DNA of 64,000 nucleotides from Paenibacillus silviterrae (GTDB lineage Bacteria > Bacillota > Bacilli > Paenibacillales > NBRC-103111). The notes beneath the pieces were generated by a model. That model was given only the letters and a program-made list of their open reading frames with translations. It did no database searches and was not told the DNA's origin. The stretch is taken from positions 2,480,001-2,544,000 of the forward strand of contig NZ_JASKUT010000001.1 of assembly GCF_030167925.1 (NCBI RefSeq). The letters run 5' to 3'. Of this stretch, positions 7,668 through 15,503 are shown piece after piece (the first letter of the stretch is position 1; the number at the start of each line of letters is the position of its first letter). Made by a program: the position numbers and the translations under genes.

Positions 7668-7710
7668 TGTGAAATACTCCACAGTCTTTTTCCAGTCCCC
7701 TAGGTATAAT
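7668..7710 (+). promoter_or_regulatory. Fnr-like site and -10 of the 117-residue Cys-rich protein gene
   Basis: TGTGAAATACTCCACA (7668-7683) has a perfect left half and a 4/5 right half of the Fnr consensus. A perfect -10 TATAAT (7705-7710) is centred 32 bases downstream. Confidence 0.75.
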
Positions 7711-7746
7711 GATTCATATAAAATATAGGTCTGGAGTTTGATGTAA

Positions 7747-8100
7747 ATGGAACTGAACTTAGGTTGTCGTACTTGTGAATTTCATAAAAACGGTCTATGT
7801 ACCAGTCATAAATCGGAAATCGGATACTTAGGAAGAATCGACAGATCGGAAGAGGAAATGAAGTGCTGGTCGATGTCGCTGGAATATTTTGCAACGCTGG
7901 TGTCCACCTTGCCTTTGAAGGATCAAAAGCTGATCCGCCAAGATGAGCATGTCACCGTTTATGAGCTTTTGGAGAGGGTAGAGACAGGAGCATGGAACTC
8001 AAAGGTTCTCAGGCGCTGGGAGGAGGCGCAACAGCCGCGGGAGAAATCTTGGGACATCGCTTATGATTATCATCCTTACGATTGCCATCCTTTTGTTTAA
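7747..8100 (+). CDS. Cys/His-rich 117-residue protein of unknown function, Fnr-type promoter
   Basis: A soluble 117-residue protein of unknown family. The N-terminus has a metal-site-like set C7-x2-C10-x2-H13-x4-C18-x2-H21 and a further C40, followed by helical sequence and a His/Tyr-rich tail. It begins 37 bases after a TATAAT box with a Fnr-like site at the activator position, and a terminator follows. The cysteines could hold zinc or an iron-sulfur cluster; the promoter ties it to oxygen-limited growth. No function is claimed. Confidence 0.75.
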   Translation: MELNLGCRTCEFHKNGLCTSHKSEIGYLGRIDRSEEEMKCWSMSLEYFATLVSTLPLKDQKLIRQDEHVTVYELLERVETGAWNSKVLRRWEEAQQPREKSWDIAYDYHPYDCHPFV

Positions 8101-8101
8101 A

Positions 8102-8133
8102 AAAACCGCCGGTGCCTAAGCTCCGACGGTTTT
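8102..8133. terminator. Bidirectional terminator
   Basis: AAAACCGCCGG (8102-8112) pairs with CCGACGGTTTT (8123-8133) with one mismatch. It serves both the gene ending at 8100 and the convergent gene ending at 8146. Confidence 0.85.
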
Positions 8134-8145
8134 TCTTCGGATAAT

Positions 8146-8904
8146 CTACGAAAAATGACATTGCTGTTCTACCTGCTGCAGCTGCTGCTGTGCCTGTAAA
8201 AGCTGTTCATTGCTTGACTTCTCCAGCTGATTCGCCTGCTGGGTTGCCTGCACGGCCGCCTCCACCTTCTGCTGCGCCCCGTACAATTCCTGCTCCGCTT
8301 GGGCAAGCTGCTGTGCAGCAATATATTGCTGCTGCTTCGCTTCTTGGGCGCATTGCTGCATTTGCTGTACAAGCTGGGACGCCTGCTGCGCTTGATGCAT
8401 CATTTGTTGTGCGTGCTGAAGCACTTGATCCGCTTCCTGCTGCACTTGCTGAGCCAGCTGTTCGGTGTTGATGTTCGTTACAGCCGCCGGCTGCTTAGCA
8501 ACCGATGCACTCGCCGCTGCGCTTGCCATGGATGCTTGCTGCGAGACCTGCGAAGCCACTAATGCCTGCTGCTGCGCTTGCTGTGCCTGCTGTTGCGCTT
8601 GCTGAGCCAGCTGCTGCGCCGACGCAGCCTGTGTTGCTGCTTGTTTGGCTTCAGCCATCTGAAGCTGGGCAGGTAAAGCCGAAGCTGTCGACTTCGTTTG
8701 CGTCGCAGACGGGGCAGGTAATGCTGCTGTTGTCGAAGCAGACGGAGCTGCCGACGTGTTTGTTTGCGCAGCAGCTGCCGGGGCCGACTTAGCGGTTGGG
8801 GCTGCAGCGGCAGCGGACATCGCTGTCGGCGCCTGATTTACAGGTTGCTTCGACCCGCCCGTTTGTTGCCCGGCTTGAGGAGATTCCTTGGTTGTCGTAG
8901 ACAT
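8146..8904 (-). CDS. Ala/Gln-rich coiled-coil protein of unknown function
   Basis: A 252-residue low-complexity protein without signal peptide or membrane helix. Residues 1-80 are rich in Ala, Thr, Ser and Pro and look disordered; from about residue 82 on it is a long Gln/Ala-rich helix with QQA-type repeats typical of extended coiled coils, ending QCHFS with a near-terminal Cys. AGGAGGTG precedes the ATG, but this RBS lies in a leader hairpin (8916-8945). Upstream is CATAGTATA, which resembles a sporulation-sigma -10 (CATA-N3-TA), without a clear -35. It might be a structural spore or envelope protein; that is a guess. Confidence 0.7.
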   Translation of the reverse strand: MSTTTKESPQAGQQTGGSKQPVNQAPTAMSAAAAAPTAKSAPAAAAQTNTSAAPSASTTAALPAPSATQTKSTASALPAQLQMAEAKQAATQAASAQQLAQQAQQQAQQAQQQALVASQVSQQASMASAAASASVAKQPAAVTNINTEQLAQQVQQEADQVLQHAQQMMHQAQQASQLVQQMQQCAQEAKQQQYIAAQQLAQAEQELYGAQQKVEAAVQATQQANQLEKSSNEQLLQAQQQLQQVEQQCHFS

Positions 8905-8915
8905 GGACGAACACC

Positions 8916-8945
8916 TCCTAAGGATTTAGAACAACACCCTTAGGA
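8916..8945 (-). promoter_or_regulatory. Leader hairpin overlapping the RBS of the Ala/Gln-rich protein gene
   Basis: TCCTAAGG (8945-8938, minus strand) can pair perfectly with CCTTAGGA (8923-8916) across a 14-base loop. The right arm runs into AGGAGGTG, so folding would hide part of the Shine-Dalgarno sequence. Confidence 0.45.
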
Positions 8946-9003
8946 TTCAGTAAAACGTTCCGGCTTATACTATGAAAAACTTTCGGCATAGACCTCGCGC
9001 CGC

Positions 9004-10050
9004 CTAATGTATACTGCCATCCGTCGAACGTAATACTGTAGTCAGCCAGTCGTATGAATAACGTCCCTTAATCTCATGCTTGCCTTCGAAAATGTCAAAA
9101 GCAAACCTCTCCCCTGCCTCAAGCTGAGTATACAAGGATCTCAGCTTGCTAATGACTTCCTTGACCGTCTCTGCAGGAAACAAATGGTCCTCATCCCCTG
9201 ACTCGATGAATAGTGGTCTGGGAGCCAGTAAAGCCAGCAGGTCCGGCATTTCGGCATACGGAAGCACACCGGGAATATAGTTGTCCAGACAGTGCCGCCG
9301 CGCCAGGATACTGCTCTCATACGTGTTCGGATACCCGCAAAGTACCGTCGCTTTCACCCGGTCATCGACCGCCCCATGCAAGGAAGCCACCATACCTCCG
9401 CCGGAGAAGCCCATGCCGCCGATACGCTCCGCGTCCACCTCCGGGCGGGCAGCCAAGTAATCGACAGCGCGTCTTGCTTCGTATACCCGCAGTCCGGCGA
9501 TGGTTTTGCCCGCAAGGAGCAAAGCGGCCCCAATGGAAAAGCAGGAGTTGCCTATCCCGGGATCCTGCGCCAAGTCCTGCTGCAGCTTCCGGTCTCCGAA
9601 GCCGACGATCTCCGGAAGCAGAACAACCACGCCGCGCTTCGCCAGCTCCAGAGCAAAATCGTTGTGAATGCCAGGGGCTCCTTCCCGGACTGAACCGTCC
9701 GTCAGCAAACCTACCGATTCGCGGCTGCCATACCCGTGCCCGTGCCAAGCAAGAACGGCCGGCAATCGTTTGCCTTCCGTCGCTTGCGGAAGCACTACAT
9801 ATGCAGGGACGCGAAGCCCTTCGGCGGTCGTGTACTCGACGCGCTCGCGCACCAATCCGTGCTCCGGCAGCTCTACCCGCTCCAGCAGCTTCGGAGCCAG
9901 CTCGCCGCTTACTTTAAATTCACCGAGGAGTTCGCCCAGCTTCGCCCGCAGCCGAGTCCGTCGTTTGTCCCACGGCTCGTCCAACAAACGTTTGCGCTCC
10001 TGCTCCTGCTCTGCATACAGCTTTTTCAAAAATTCATCAGGATGCCACAT
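9004..10050 (-). CDS. Alpha/beta-hydrolase of the dienelactone hydrolase/acetyl esterase type
   Basis: A roughly 348-residue cytoplasmic esterase-like protein. The nucleophile elbow G-F-S-G-G-G, an acid in E-S-G-D-E-D-H and a late His in F-E-G-K-H-E-I give a plausible catalytic triad, and A-W-H-G-H-G-Y-G is a typical oxyanion region. There is no signal peptide. I prefer ATG 10050 because GGTGAT lies seven bases ahead; ATG 10059 and GTG 10062 are in frame. It directly follows the GH28 gene and ends the carbohydrate operon, so deacetylation or demethylation of imported pectic or hemicellulosic oligosaccharides is the likely role; the exact ester is unknown. Confidence 0.8.
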   Translation of the reverse strand: MWHPDEFLKKLYAEQEQERKRLLDEPWDKRRTRLRAKLGELLGEFKVSGELAPKLLERVELPEHGLVRERVEYTTAEGLRVPAYVVLPQATEGKRLPAVLAWHGHGYGSRESVGLLTDGSVREGAPGIHNDFALELAKRGVVVLLPEIVGFGDRKLQQDLAQDPGIGNSCFSIGAALLLAGKTIAGLRVYEARRAVDYLAARPEVDAERIGGMGFSGGGMVASLHGAVDDRVKATVLCGYPNTYESSILARRHCLDNYIPGVLPYAEMPDLLALLAPRPLFIESGDEDHLFPAETVKEVISKLRSLYTQLEAGERFAFDIFEGKHEIKGRYSYDWLTTVLRSTDGSIH

Positions 10051-10062
10051 GCGATCCATCAC

Positions 10063-11568
10063 CTACCCCAGCTTCACGGTTTCCAAATAAGCGGCGTCGC
10101 CTGCACGATCCCCGCTAATGCGAAGATCTTCTACATCCTGTGCGAGTACGACAGGGGTAGAAGCATGACGCTTCTTCATTCGCAGCCCGTCGATATCTAC
10201 ATCGCTTACGTTTTCCAGCATCAACGCCGGTCCCTGGCGCGTCTCCACCTGTACCTGGTGCAGCTCCAGACCTTTTACGTGCTTCACGAGAATACCGTCC
10301 CCCGCCATCACACGCTCTTCCCGAACCATATCCGGTTCGCCGCCCTTCTCCTGCGGATCCGTTGTGGTCTCTAGCGTCACGTGGCGAAGCACGACATTCT
10401 CAATCGGCTGCTCCGGCAAGCCGTAAATAAATCCGGCTGAGGCCAAACAGTTTTTCGCCAAAATTTCGCTGATATAAATATTTTTGATCACCGGAGTCGC
10501 CTCCGTAATCGGAACGGCATTAGGGCTTGTCATCAACGGGTTCGATTCGTCCACACCATGCTTGTAGAAGCCGTTGATCGCCAGCGGACACAGAACATCC
10601 TGCATGAAGATGTTGCTGATCCGAACGTCCTCTACGCCACCGCCGCGTTGACGGTTCGTTTTGAACCGAATGCCCCGGTCCGTGCCGATAAAGATGCAAT
10701 TTGAGATGACGATCCGGCGAATGCCGCCGGCCGTCTCGCTGCCGAATACGACCCCGCCATGCCCGCGCAGCATCGTACAGTTCGTAACGGCGACGTTCTC
10801 GGTCGGCCGGCCCACGCGGCGCCCGTCCTCATCGATACCGGATTTCAAGCACAAGCAGTCGTCACCTACGTCAAAGTGGCAATCCGAGATGCGTACATTA
10901 GAGCAGGAATCCACATCCAAACCGTCGCCGTTCGGCGTATCCGCAGGGTTTTTGATGGAAACGCCGCGCATGTTGACCTGATCGCAATAGACAAGATGCG
11001 TATTCCAGAATGGAGAGTTTTGCAGGGTGACACCTTCCAGCACGACTTGCTCGCAATCCAGGAGCTGCAGCAGCGCCGGACGGAAAAATTGAGAATCCCA
11101 TTCCACAATATTACTTTTGACGGTGGTTCGTAGGGTATGGTTCAGCTCGAGAAGCTGCTCACGTACGGAGGACACAGGCAGCACCTTCTGATACCTCAGT
11201 TCCCGGTAAGCTTGCCACCAGGCTTGCCCTTGACCGTCGATTATGCCTTCGCCCTTAATCGCAACCTGCTTCAGGCCCACTCCATAAATCAACGGCTTAT
11301 AGCCGAAGCACTCATAGCCCGACCAGCGAGTACGAACCGCCGGATAGCTGTCGAAGTCGTCCTTGAATTTCAGTACGGAGCCTGATTCCAGATACAAAGT
11401 CATGCGGCTCTTCAGCTCAATTGGACCTGTAAGGAATGTACCGGCGGGAACGAACACCGTTCCTCCCCCGTTCTGCTCGCAAGCGTCAATAGCCGCTCCA
11501 ATAGCTGCCGTGTTATCGAAGGTACCGCCGGGTACCGCCCCATATTGCGTAATATCGTAAATCGCCAT
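10063..11568 (-). CDS. Glycoside hydrolase family 28 (intracellular polygalacturonase-like)
   Basis: A 501-residue right-handed beta-helix hydrolase. The GH28 active-site set is complete: N213-G-D215 (usually NTD), G-D236-D237, G-H270-G and R301-F-K303. It starts with the usual I-T-Q-Y-G-A-V segment and has no signal peptide, so it acts on imported galacturonide or rhamnogalacturonan fragments, probably as an exo-enzyme. Its ATG follows the MFS gene stop with no gap (TAAATG) and its RBS GGGAGG lies in that gene's end. A central segment (about 120-155) is an insertion-like helix. Specificity between GalA and other pectic units cannot be read from the sequence. Confidence 0.9.
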   Translation of the reverse strand: MAIYDITQYGAVPGGTFDNTAAIGAAIDACEQNGGGTVFVPAGTFLTGPIELKSRMTLYLESGSVLKFKDDFDSYPAVRTRWSGYECFGYKPLIYGVGLKQVAIKGEGIIDGQGQAWWQAYRELRYQKVLPVSSVREQLLELNHTLRTTVKSNIVEWDSQFFRPALLQLLDCEQVVLEGVTLQNSPFWNTHLVYCDQVNMRGVSIKNPADTPNGDGLDVDSCSNVRISDCHFDVGDDCLCLKSGIDEDGRRVGRPTENVAVTNCTMLRGHGGVVFGSETAGGIRRIVISNCIFIGTDRGIRFKTNRQRGGGVEDVRISNIFMQDVLCPLAINGFYKHGVDESNPLMTSPNAVPITEATPVIKNIYISEILAKNCLASAGFIYGLPEQPIENVVLRHVTLETTTDPQEKGGEPDMVREERVMAGDGILVKHVKGLELHQVQVETRQGPALMLENVSDVDIDGLRMKKRHASTPVVLAQDVEDLRISGDRAGDAAYLETVKLG

Positions 11569-12774
11569 TTAGTTATTAGCCTCCCTAAGATCAATCAGTT
11601 GATTTACCGCCAGCTGGGTAGCCATTACCAAAACAAGTATCCATGGCATCCAGGCTGTACCGAGATAGGTCGAAGCGAGCATGAACAGCACAACGCCTAT
11701 CGCCCGTCCCATATTAATAGATGTTTCACGAACGACCACCGCTTCGATGCGATAGTGCGGCCCCAGAGGCAGCTCGCCGCTCATCCGGTAATAATGCGCC
11801 GTGAAGACATTGGTTTGCAGCGGCTTCACAAAGGAATACACACTCATAAACAAAATCACCGTTACTAACGAAATTCCCCACAGCAGGGGCACTGACGAGA
11901 CGAGAAAGCCCCAAGCGGAAAGCCACAGGAAGAGGCGAGTTTGCTCCGCTTTCGCTTTTTTGGCCAAGAAATAACCTGATAAAATCATAATGCCCGTAAA
12001 CGCCATGTTCATCCAGCCGACGAAGCTCTCCTTCGGCACGGCTTGATACAGGATAATCGTGGGCATATAGCTCATGATCCCCTGCGGCAATCCCATGACG
12101 AACCAGCCGGCAAGTGAACGGCCGAAGATCGAATATTTCCTCATCATTTGGCCTGTGTATTTTAAATAATATGCTTTATGGTGAGATGGAGATTTCTTCA
12201 GCTTCAGGCTGACGAGCGAAGCAAGGAAAAACATCAGGAACGCAAGCAGGTAGATGTACATATACCCCTGCAGACCCTCGAAGCTTCCTATCAGCAGCCC
12301 AGCCACAGCCGGTCCGGCCAGTGTCGCCACATTCGTAATGATCTGATTCCAGCCCAGGTATTGGTGCCGGTTCTCATTGTTGGTCACTTCGCTGATTAGG
12401 GTAAAATGCCCGAGCCAATAAAATGCATTCGACACGCCGCGAAGCAGTGCGAATACAACGAAATAATCCACCATGCGTTCTTGAACGATAAGAATTCCGA
12501 GATATAACACCGCGGTCAGAAAAATGCCCAAGCGGTAGGCCAGCAGCCGGTCCCTCAGCTTCGCAACCTTCCCTATGTAAATCGTTGCAATCGGACCGCT
12601 GAGCAGCATGATCAGGTTGAAGGCGCCGTTGATCCATAGGTCATTGGTGAGCCGCCATAAATACACCGTAAGAAAAACGGACGACAAGGCATTCCCGAAT
12701 TGAAAGATACCGTGGTTCAGCTGGGTAATCAGCGCCTCGTTGAGGAAGCGCCGATCGATGCTCTTACGATTCAT
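11569..12774 (-). CDS. MFS transporter in the pectin/hemicellulose operon
   Basis: A 401-residue protein with about 12 hydrophobic segments and an MFS-like R-D-R-L-L loop between helices 2 and 3. It sits between the alpha/alpha-toroid gene and GH28 with near-zero gaps (three bases upstream, none downstream), so it is expected to carry a sugar or oligosaccharide handled by these enzymes, either importing a second substrate or exporting surplus. The RBS is weak (GTAGGC), consistent with coupling to the upstream gene. Substrate is not deducible from the sequence. Confidence 0.8.
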   Translation of the reverse strand: MNRKSIDRRFLNEALITQLNHGIFQFGNALSSVFLTVYLWRLTNDLWINGAFNLIMLLSGPIATIYIGKVAKLRDRLLAYRLGIFLTAVLYLGILIVQERMVDYFVVFALLRGVSNAFYWLGHFTLISEVTNNENRHQYLGWNQIITNVATLAGPAVAGLLIGSFEGLQGYMYIYLLAFLMFFLASLVSLKLKKSPSHHKAYYLKYTGQMMRKYSIFGRSLAGWFVMGLPQGIMSYMPTIILYQAVPKESFVGWMNMAFTGIMILSGYFLAKKAKAEQTRLFLWLSAWGFLVSSVPLLWGISLVTVILFMSVYSFVKPLQTNVFTAHYYRMSGELPLGPHYRIEAVVVRETSINMGRAIGVVLFMLASTYLGTAWMPWILVLVMATQLAVNQLIDLREANN

Positions 12775-12777
12775 AGC

Positions 12778-13899
12778 CTACAGCTCTGTACGGTAACGGC
12801 CAAACAGCTTTGCCGGCACCGTCAGCTGCGGCTGCTTGAAGCCGGCCAGCTCATGGAGCAGCACCCGGATCCAGATCGCCTGCGTTCCTGCGTTCATATC
12901 TCCTTCGACAAGGCCCAGTCCAAGCGGCACGGCAATCGGCATTTCCGGGTAATATTCCCCTTTTTTCACCTGTGCCACGTTAGGCGCAACCGGGGAATGG
13001 TCAAGCTCGCGGGAGAAGCCGCCGTCTGCTCTTTTCAGCCGCTTCATATTGCGCACCGTAGTCTCAGCGATTTCCGCCATCTCGTCGTCTGTAATCGTTA
13101 CCGACATTTCCGAGAGCAGGTCGATCGGGTTCCGAATATAACACATATCCTTCGCTTCATCATTGCGCAGCGTATAGAGAAGGCTCTGATACAGCTCGGC
13201 GGCACGCGGAAGCTTTACCTGAAACCGGTTGTAGAACGTATGGAGCTTGAACGACCCGGAAATCTGCACGTACCGCGAGCCTTCGCCCCATAGTCCGGAT
13301 TCCTTGTCTTGGATGCTGTCGAAGTAAGTGAAGGCCTCCTTCAAGAATGCCTCCTGCTCGGCTCCTTCCAGCTGACCGATGTAAGGCGCCGAGTTGCAGA
13401 GCCGGTCGCAGCCTCTCCAGCTGTTCGCAAGACTAATGCTTCGAAGCCATTCCGCATAAGCCTGGGGTGATTTCATGTACGCGGGAGCCGCATGCTGCTG
13501 GCTCGGAAGCGGATAGAGCGGCTGAGCACCCAGCTTTCGAAGGGAGTTCACCGAATAAGCGATTGCCCTGCCCACCATCACCTCATCGAGTCTCATATTC
13601 GGATCTTCATCGTAGAAGTACCCGGTAGCCGGATCCTGCTTTCCCTGATAGAACTGGGTTGCTTTCGTTTTGAACGCCTCGTCCCATTTGGGGAGAAACT
13701 CGCAGCGCTCCAGAATGTTGATCGCTTGCGAGGTCGACTCGATGTCGGGAATGAACTTTCCCGAGCTCTTAGAGCTTTGCGCATAGAAAAAGCCGCCGCT
13801 CTTCGGGTCGTACTGACCTTCCAGCCAATCAAAATATCCTTCGAACAAGTCATCCAAATCGTTAAAAATGGTGTGCAGGCGTTGATTCGCGTTTGACAT
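12778..13899 (-). CDS. Alpha/alpha-toroid-like protein, probable carbohydrate-active enzyme of unassigned family
   Basis: A 373-residue soluble protein with repeated helical hairpins and recurring G-G-F-F-Y, G-Y-F-Y-D and G-L-W-G-E turn motifs of the type seen in alpha/alpha-toroid glycosidases, lyases and cyclases. I do not find the W-x-R-G-N-G-W signature of GH105 or other signatures I know. The central segment N-S-W-R-G-C-D-R-L-C is notable. No signal peptide. RBS GGGGAG is well placed. It lies between GH43 and the MFS gene in the same operon, so a role in breakdown or transformation of the same oligosaccharide is likely but the reaction is unknown. Confidence 0.65.
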   Translation of the reverse strand: MSNANQRLHTIFNDLDDLFEGYFDWLEGQYDPKSGGFFYAQSSKSSGKFIPDIESTSQAINILERCEFLPKWDEAFKTKATQFYQGKQDPATGYFYDEDPNMRLDEVMVGRAIAYSVNSLRKLGAQPLYPLPSQQHAAPAYMKSPQAYAEWLRSISLANSWRGCDRLCNSAPYIGQLEGAEQEAFLKEAFTYFDSIQDKESGLWGEGSRYVQISGSFKLHTFYNRFQVKLPRAAELYQSLLYTLRNDEAKDMCYIRNPIDLLSEMSVTITDDEMAEIAETTVRNMKRLKRADGGFSRELDHSPVAPNVAQVKKGEYYPEMPIAVPLGLGLVEGDMNAGTQAIWIRVLLHELAGFKQPQLTVPAKLFGRYRTEL

Positions 13900-13922
13900 A
13901 TGTTGTTCTCCCCTTCGTGGCT

Positions 13923-15353
13923 CTAGCTGTGCAGTTCTCGGTATTGAAACCGGTGAACCGTAACGGTACCCTCTCCTACGGCGTCCAAACCGATTCGCAG
14001 GCTTAGGAAGCCGCCCAAGGTGTTATGGTTAAAGCCTGACGCATCGGTCACTTTATCGTACCGGCTCCAATGGATTCCATCCGTGCTGTAGTAATAAAAG
14101 ACCAGATGCTCCTCATGTCGAATCCTTAAGAATACTCGTTCCCCGTAGCATGGCTTCACGGCATACTGCTTAAAGGAACGCAGGTGCCTTGCCCCTTTAG
14201 CGGAGACGCCGATGCCCATCCAGGCATTATCATCGTAGTAGAGCAGGAGCCTTCCCTCGGCGGCTCCCGTGAAGGACAGCTCTACCTCCGCTTCGTAGCT
14301 GGGCGCTGTAGTCATGAACACTAACGGGGAGCGTATCTTATCATCATCTCGCCCCTCAATCGTTAGCGTCCCGTTCTGTTGGCGGTAATGCACCTCCGGC
14401 AGCTCGCCGTTGCACTGCCAATGAATACCCAAGCGCTCGCCGTTAAACCGGTCGTCCACTGTACGGCTCCGCTTCACCGCTTCCCCGAAAGGCAGTGGGA
14501 TGGGATTATCCGGCGAGATGCCTTCGATCGTCCGATACCAACCGTCCTCCGTCCACTCCACAGGCTCCAGAAGCGTTTGTCGTCCTAACGAATGATACCC
14601 GTTCAGATAACCGTGATAGACGATATACCATTTGCCGTCCGGAGAATCAATCAGCGTTCCGTGTCCCTTGGACCACCATCGTTCGCTGCGGGACTGCGTC
14701 TTGACCACCGGGTTGTACGGCGAGTGCTCCCAAGGTCCCCAAGGAGTATGTGAACGTGAACATACGACCATGTGGCTGGTCGGCGGTCCGGCCGTTCCGC
14801 CCACCGCGACGTTCAAGTAGTAGTAGCCGTCCTTGTATCGCAGCTTCGGCCCTTCCATGCTGTAGCCTTCGACCACCCATTCATCCGGATAACGCCAGCC
14901 GTCGTACACATGTCTCGGCTCCCCGGCAATCGCAAGCCCGTCCTCTGACAGCTCTACGATATGGCCGTCGGACATATGCAGGTAACGCTTTCCGTCGGGA
15001 CCGACCACGTGTCCGGGGTCAATGCCCTTGATTTTGAGATCCACCGGCCGGCTCCATGGACCCGTCGGGGTTGGCGCCGTGACCACCCAATTCGTCCGGT
15101 TCGCGGGGAAGTAAATGTAATACGTTCCATTATGATGAACAAACTCCGGAGCCCATACGTCCCCTACATACTCATAGAGCGCAGCCGAAATCGGCGCCCA
15201 GTGAACCAAATCCCGGGAATGCCAAATGATTAGCCCCGGGATCGCTTTGTAAGACGTATGTGTCATGTAATAATCCTCGCCAACCCGGATTACCGACGGG
15301 TCTGCATAATTCCCTGCTACAACCGGATTAACGTACATTCCCTTGCCGTTCAT
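13923..15353 (-). CDS. Glycoside hydrolase family 43 (beta-xylosidase/alpha-L-arabinofuranosidase-like)
   Basis: A 476-residue protein with an N-terminal five-bladed propeller (about 1-310) and a C-terminal beta-sandwich (about 320-476) of the kind common in GH43/DUF1349 enzymes. The three GH43 carboxylates are visible: D18 in N-Y-A-D-P-S (base), D112 in G-I-D-P-G-H (pKa modulator) and E167 in M-E-G-P-K (acid). There is no signal peptide, so it cuts xylo- or arabino-oligosaccharides in the cytoplasm. It is the first gene of the enzyme block, separated from the transporter block by two hairpins. GAGGAGGG precedes the ATG. Confidence 0.9.
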   Translation of the reverse strand: MNGKGMYVNPVVAGNYADPSVIRVGEDYYMTHTSYKAIPGLIIWHSRDLVHWAPISAALYEYVGDVWAPEFVHHNGTYYIYFPANRTNWVVTAPTPTGPWSRPVDLKIKGIDPGHVVGPDGKRYLHMSDGHIVELSEDGLAIAGEPRHVYDGWRYPDEWVVEGYSMEGPKLRYKDGYYYLNVAVGGTAGPPTSHMVVCSRSHTPWGPWEHSPYNPVVKTQSRSERWWSKGHGTLIDSPDGKWYIVYHGYLNGYHSLGRQTLLEPVEWTEDGWYRTIEGISPDNPIPLPFGEAVKRSRTVDDRFNGERLGIHWQCNGELPEVHYRQQNGTLTIEGRDDDKIRSPLVFMTTAPSYEAEVELSFTGAAEGRLLLYYDDNAWMGIGVSAKGARHLRSFKQYAVKPCYGERVFLRIRHEEHLVFYYYSTDGIHWSRYDKVTDASGFNHNTLGGFLSLRIGLDAVGEGTVTVHRFQYRELHS

Positions 15354-15384
15354 GTTGGTGTCCCTCCTCTAAATAAGTCATATT

Positions 15385-15415
15385 CGAAAGAAAATTCCTG
15401 CAGTTTCGCAGGAAT
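15385..15415 (-). terminator. Terminator between transporter and enzyme blocks
   Basis: ATTCCTGC (15394-15401) pairs with GCAGGAAT (15408-15415), followed on the minus strand by TTTTCTTTC. It should reduce read-through from the ABC transporter into GH43. Confidence 0.7.
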
Positions 15416-15471
15416 CATGTTTTGTATATGCTATTTCATCGGGCAATCGGCATCCTAAGAAACGGAATGCC

Positions 15472-15489
15472 TGAGAGGAGATCCTCTCA
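15472..15489 (-). other. Stem-loop just after the second permease gene
   Basis: TGAGAGG (15472-15478) pairs with CCTCTCA (15483-15489) across a 4-base loop. There is no T-run, so it may stabilise or process the transcript rather than end it. Confidence 0.5.
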
Positions 15490-15503
15490 AGCACACAGTA
15501 CAA

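Noticed and set aside
8190..8792. Several plus-strand frames opposite the Ala/Gln-rich gene
   Set aside because: They are products of the repetitive GCT/CAG-rich sequence and have no RBS or domain.
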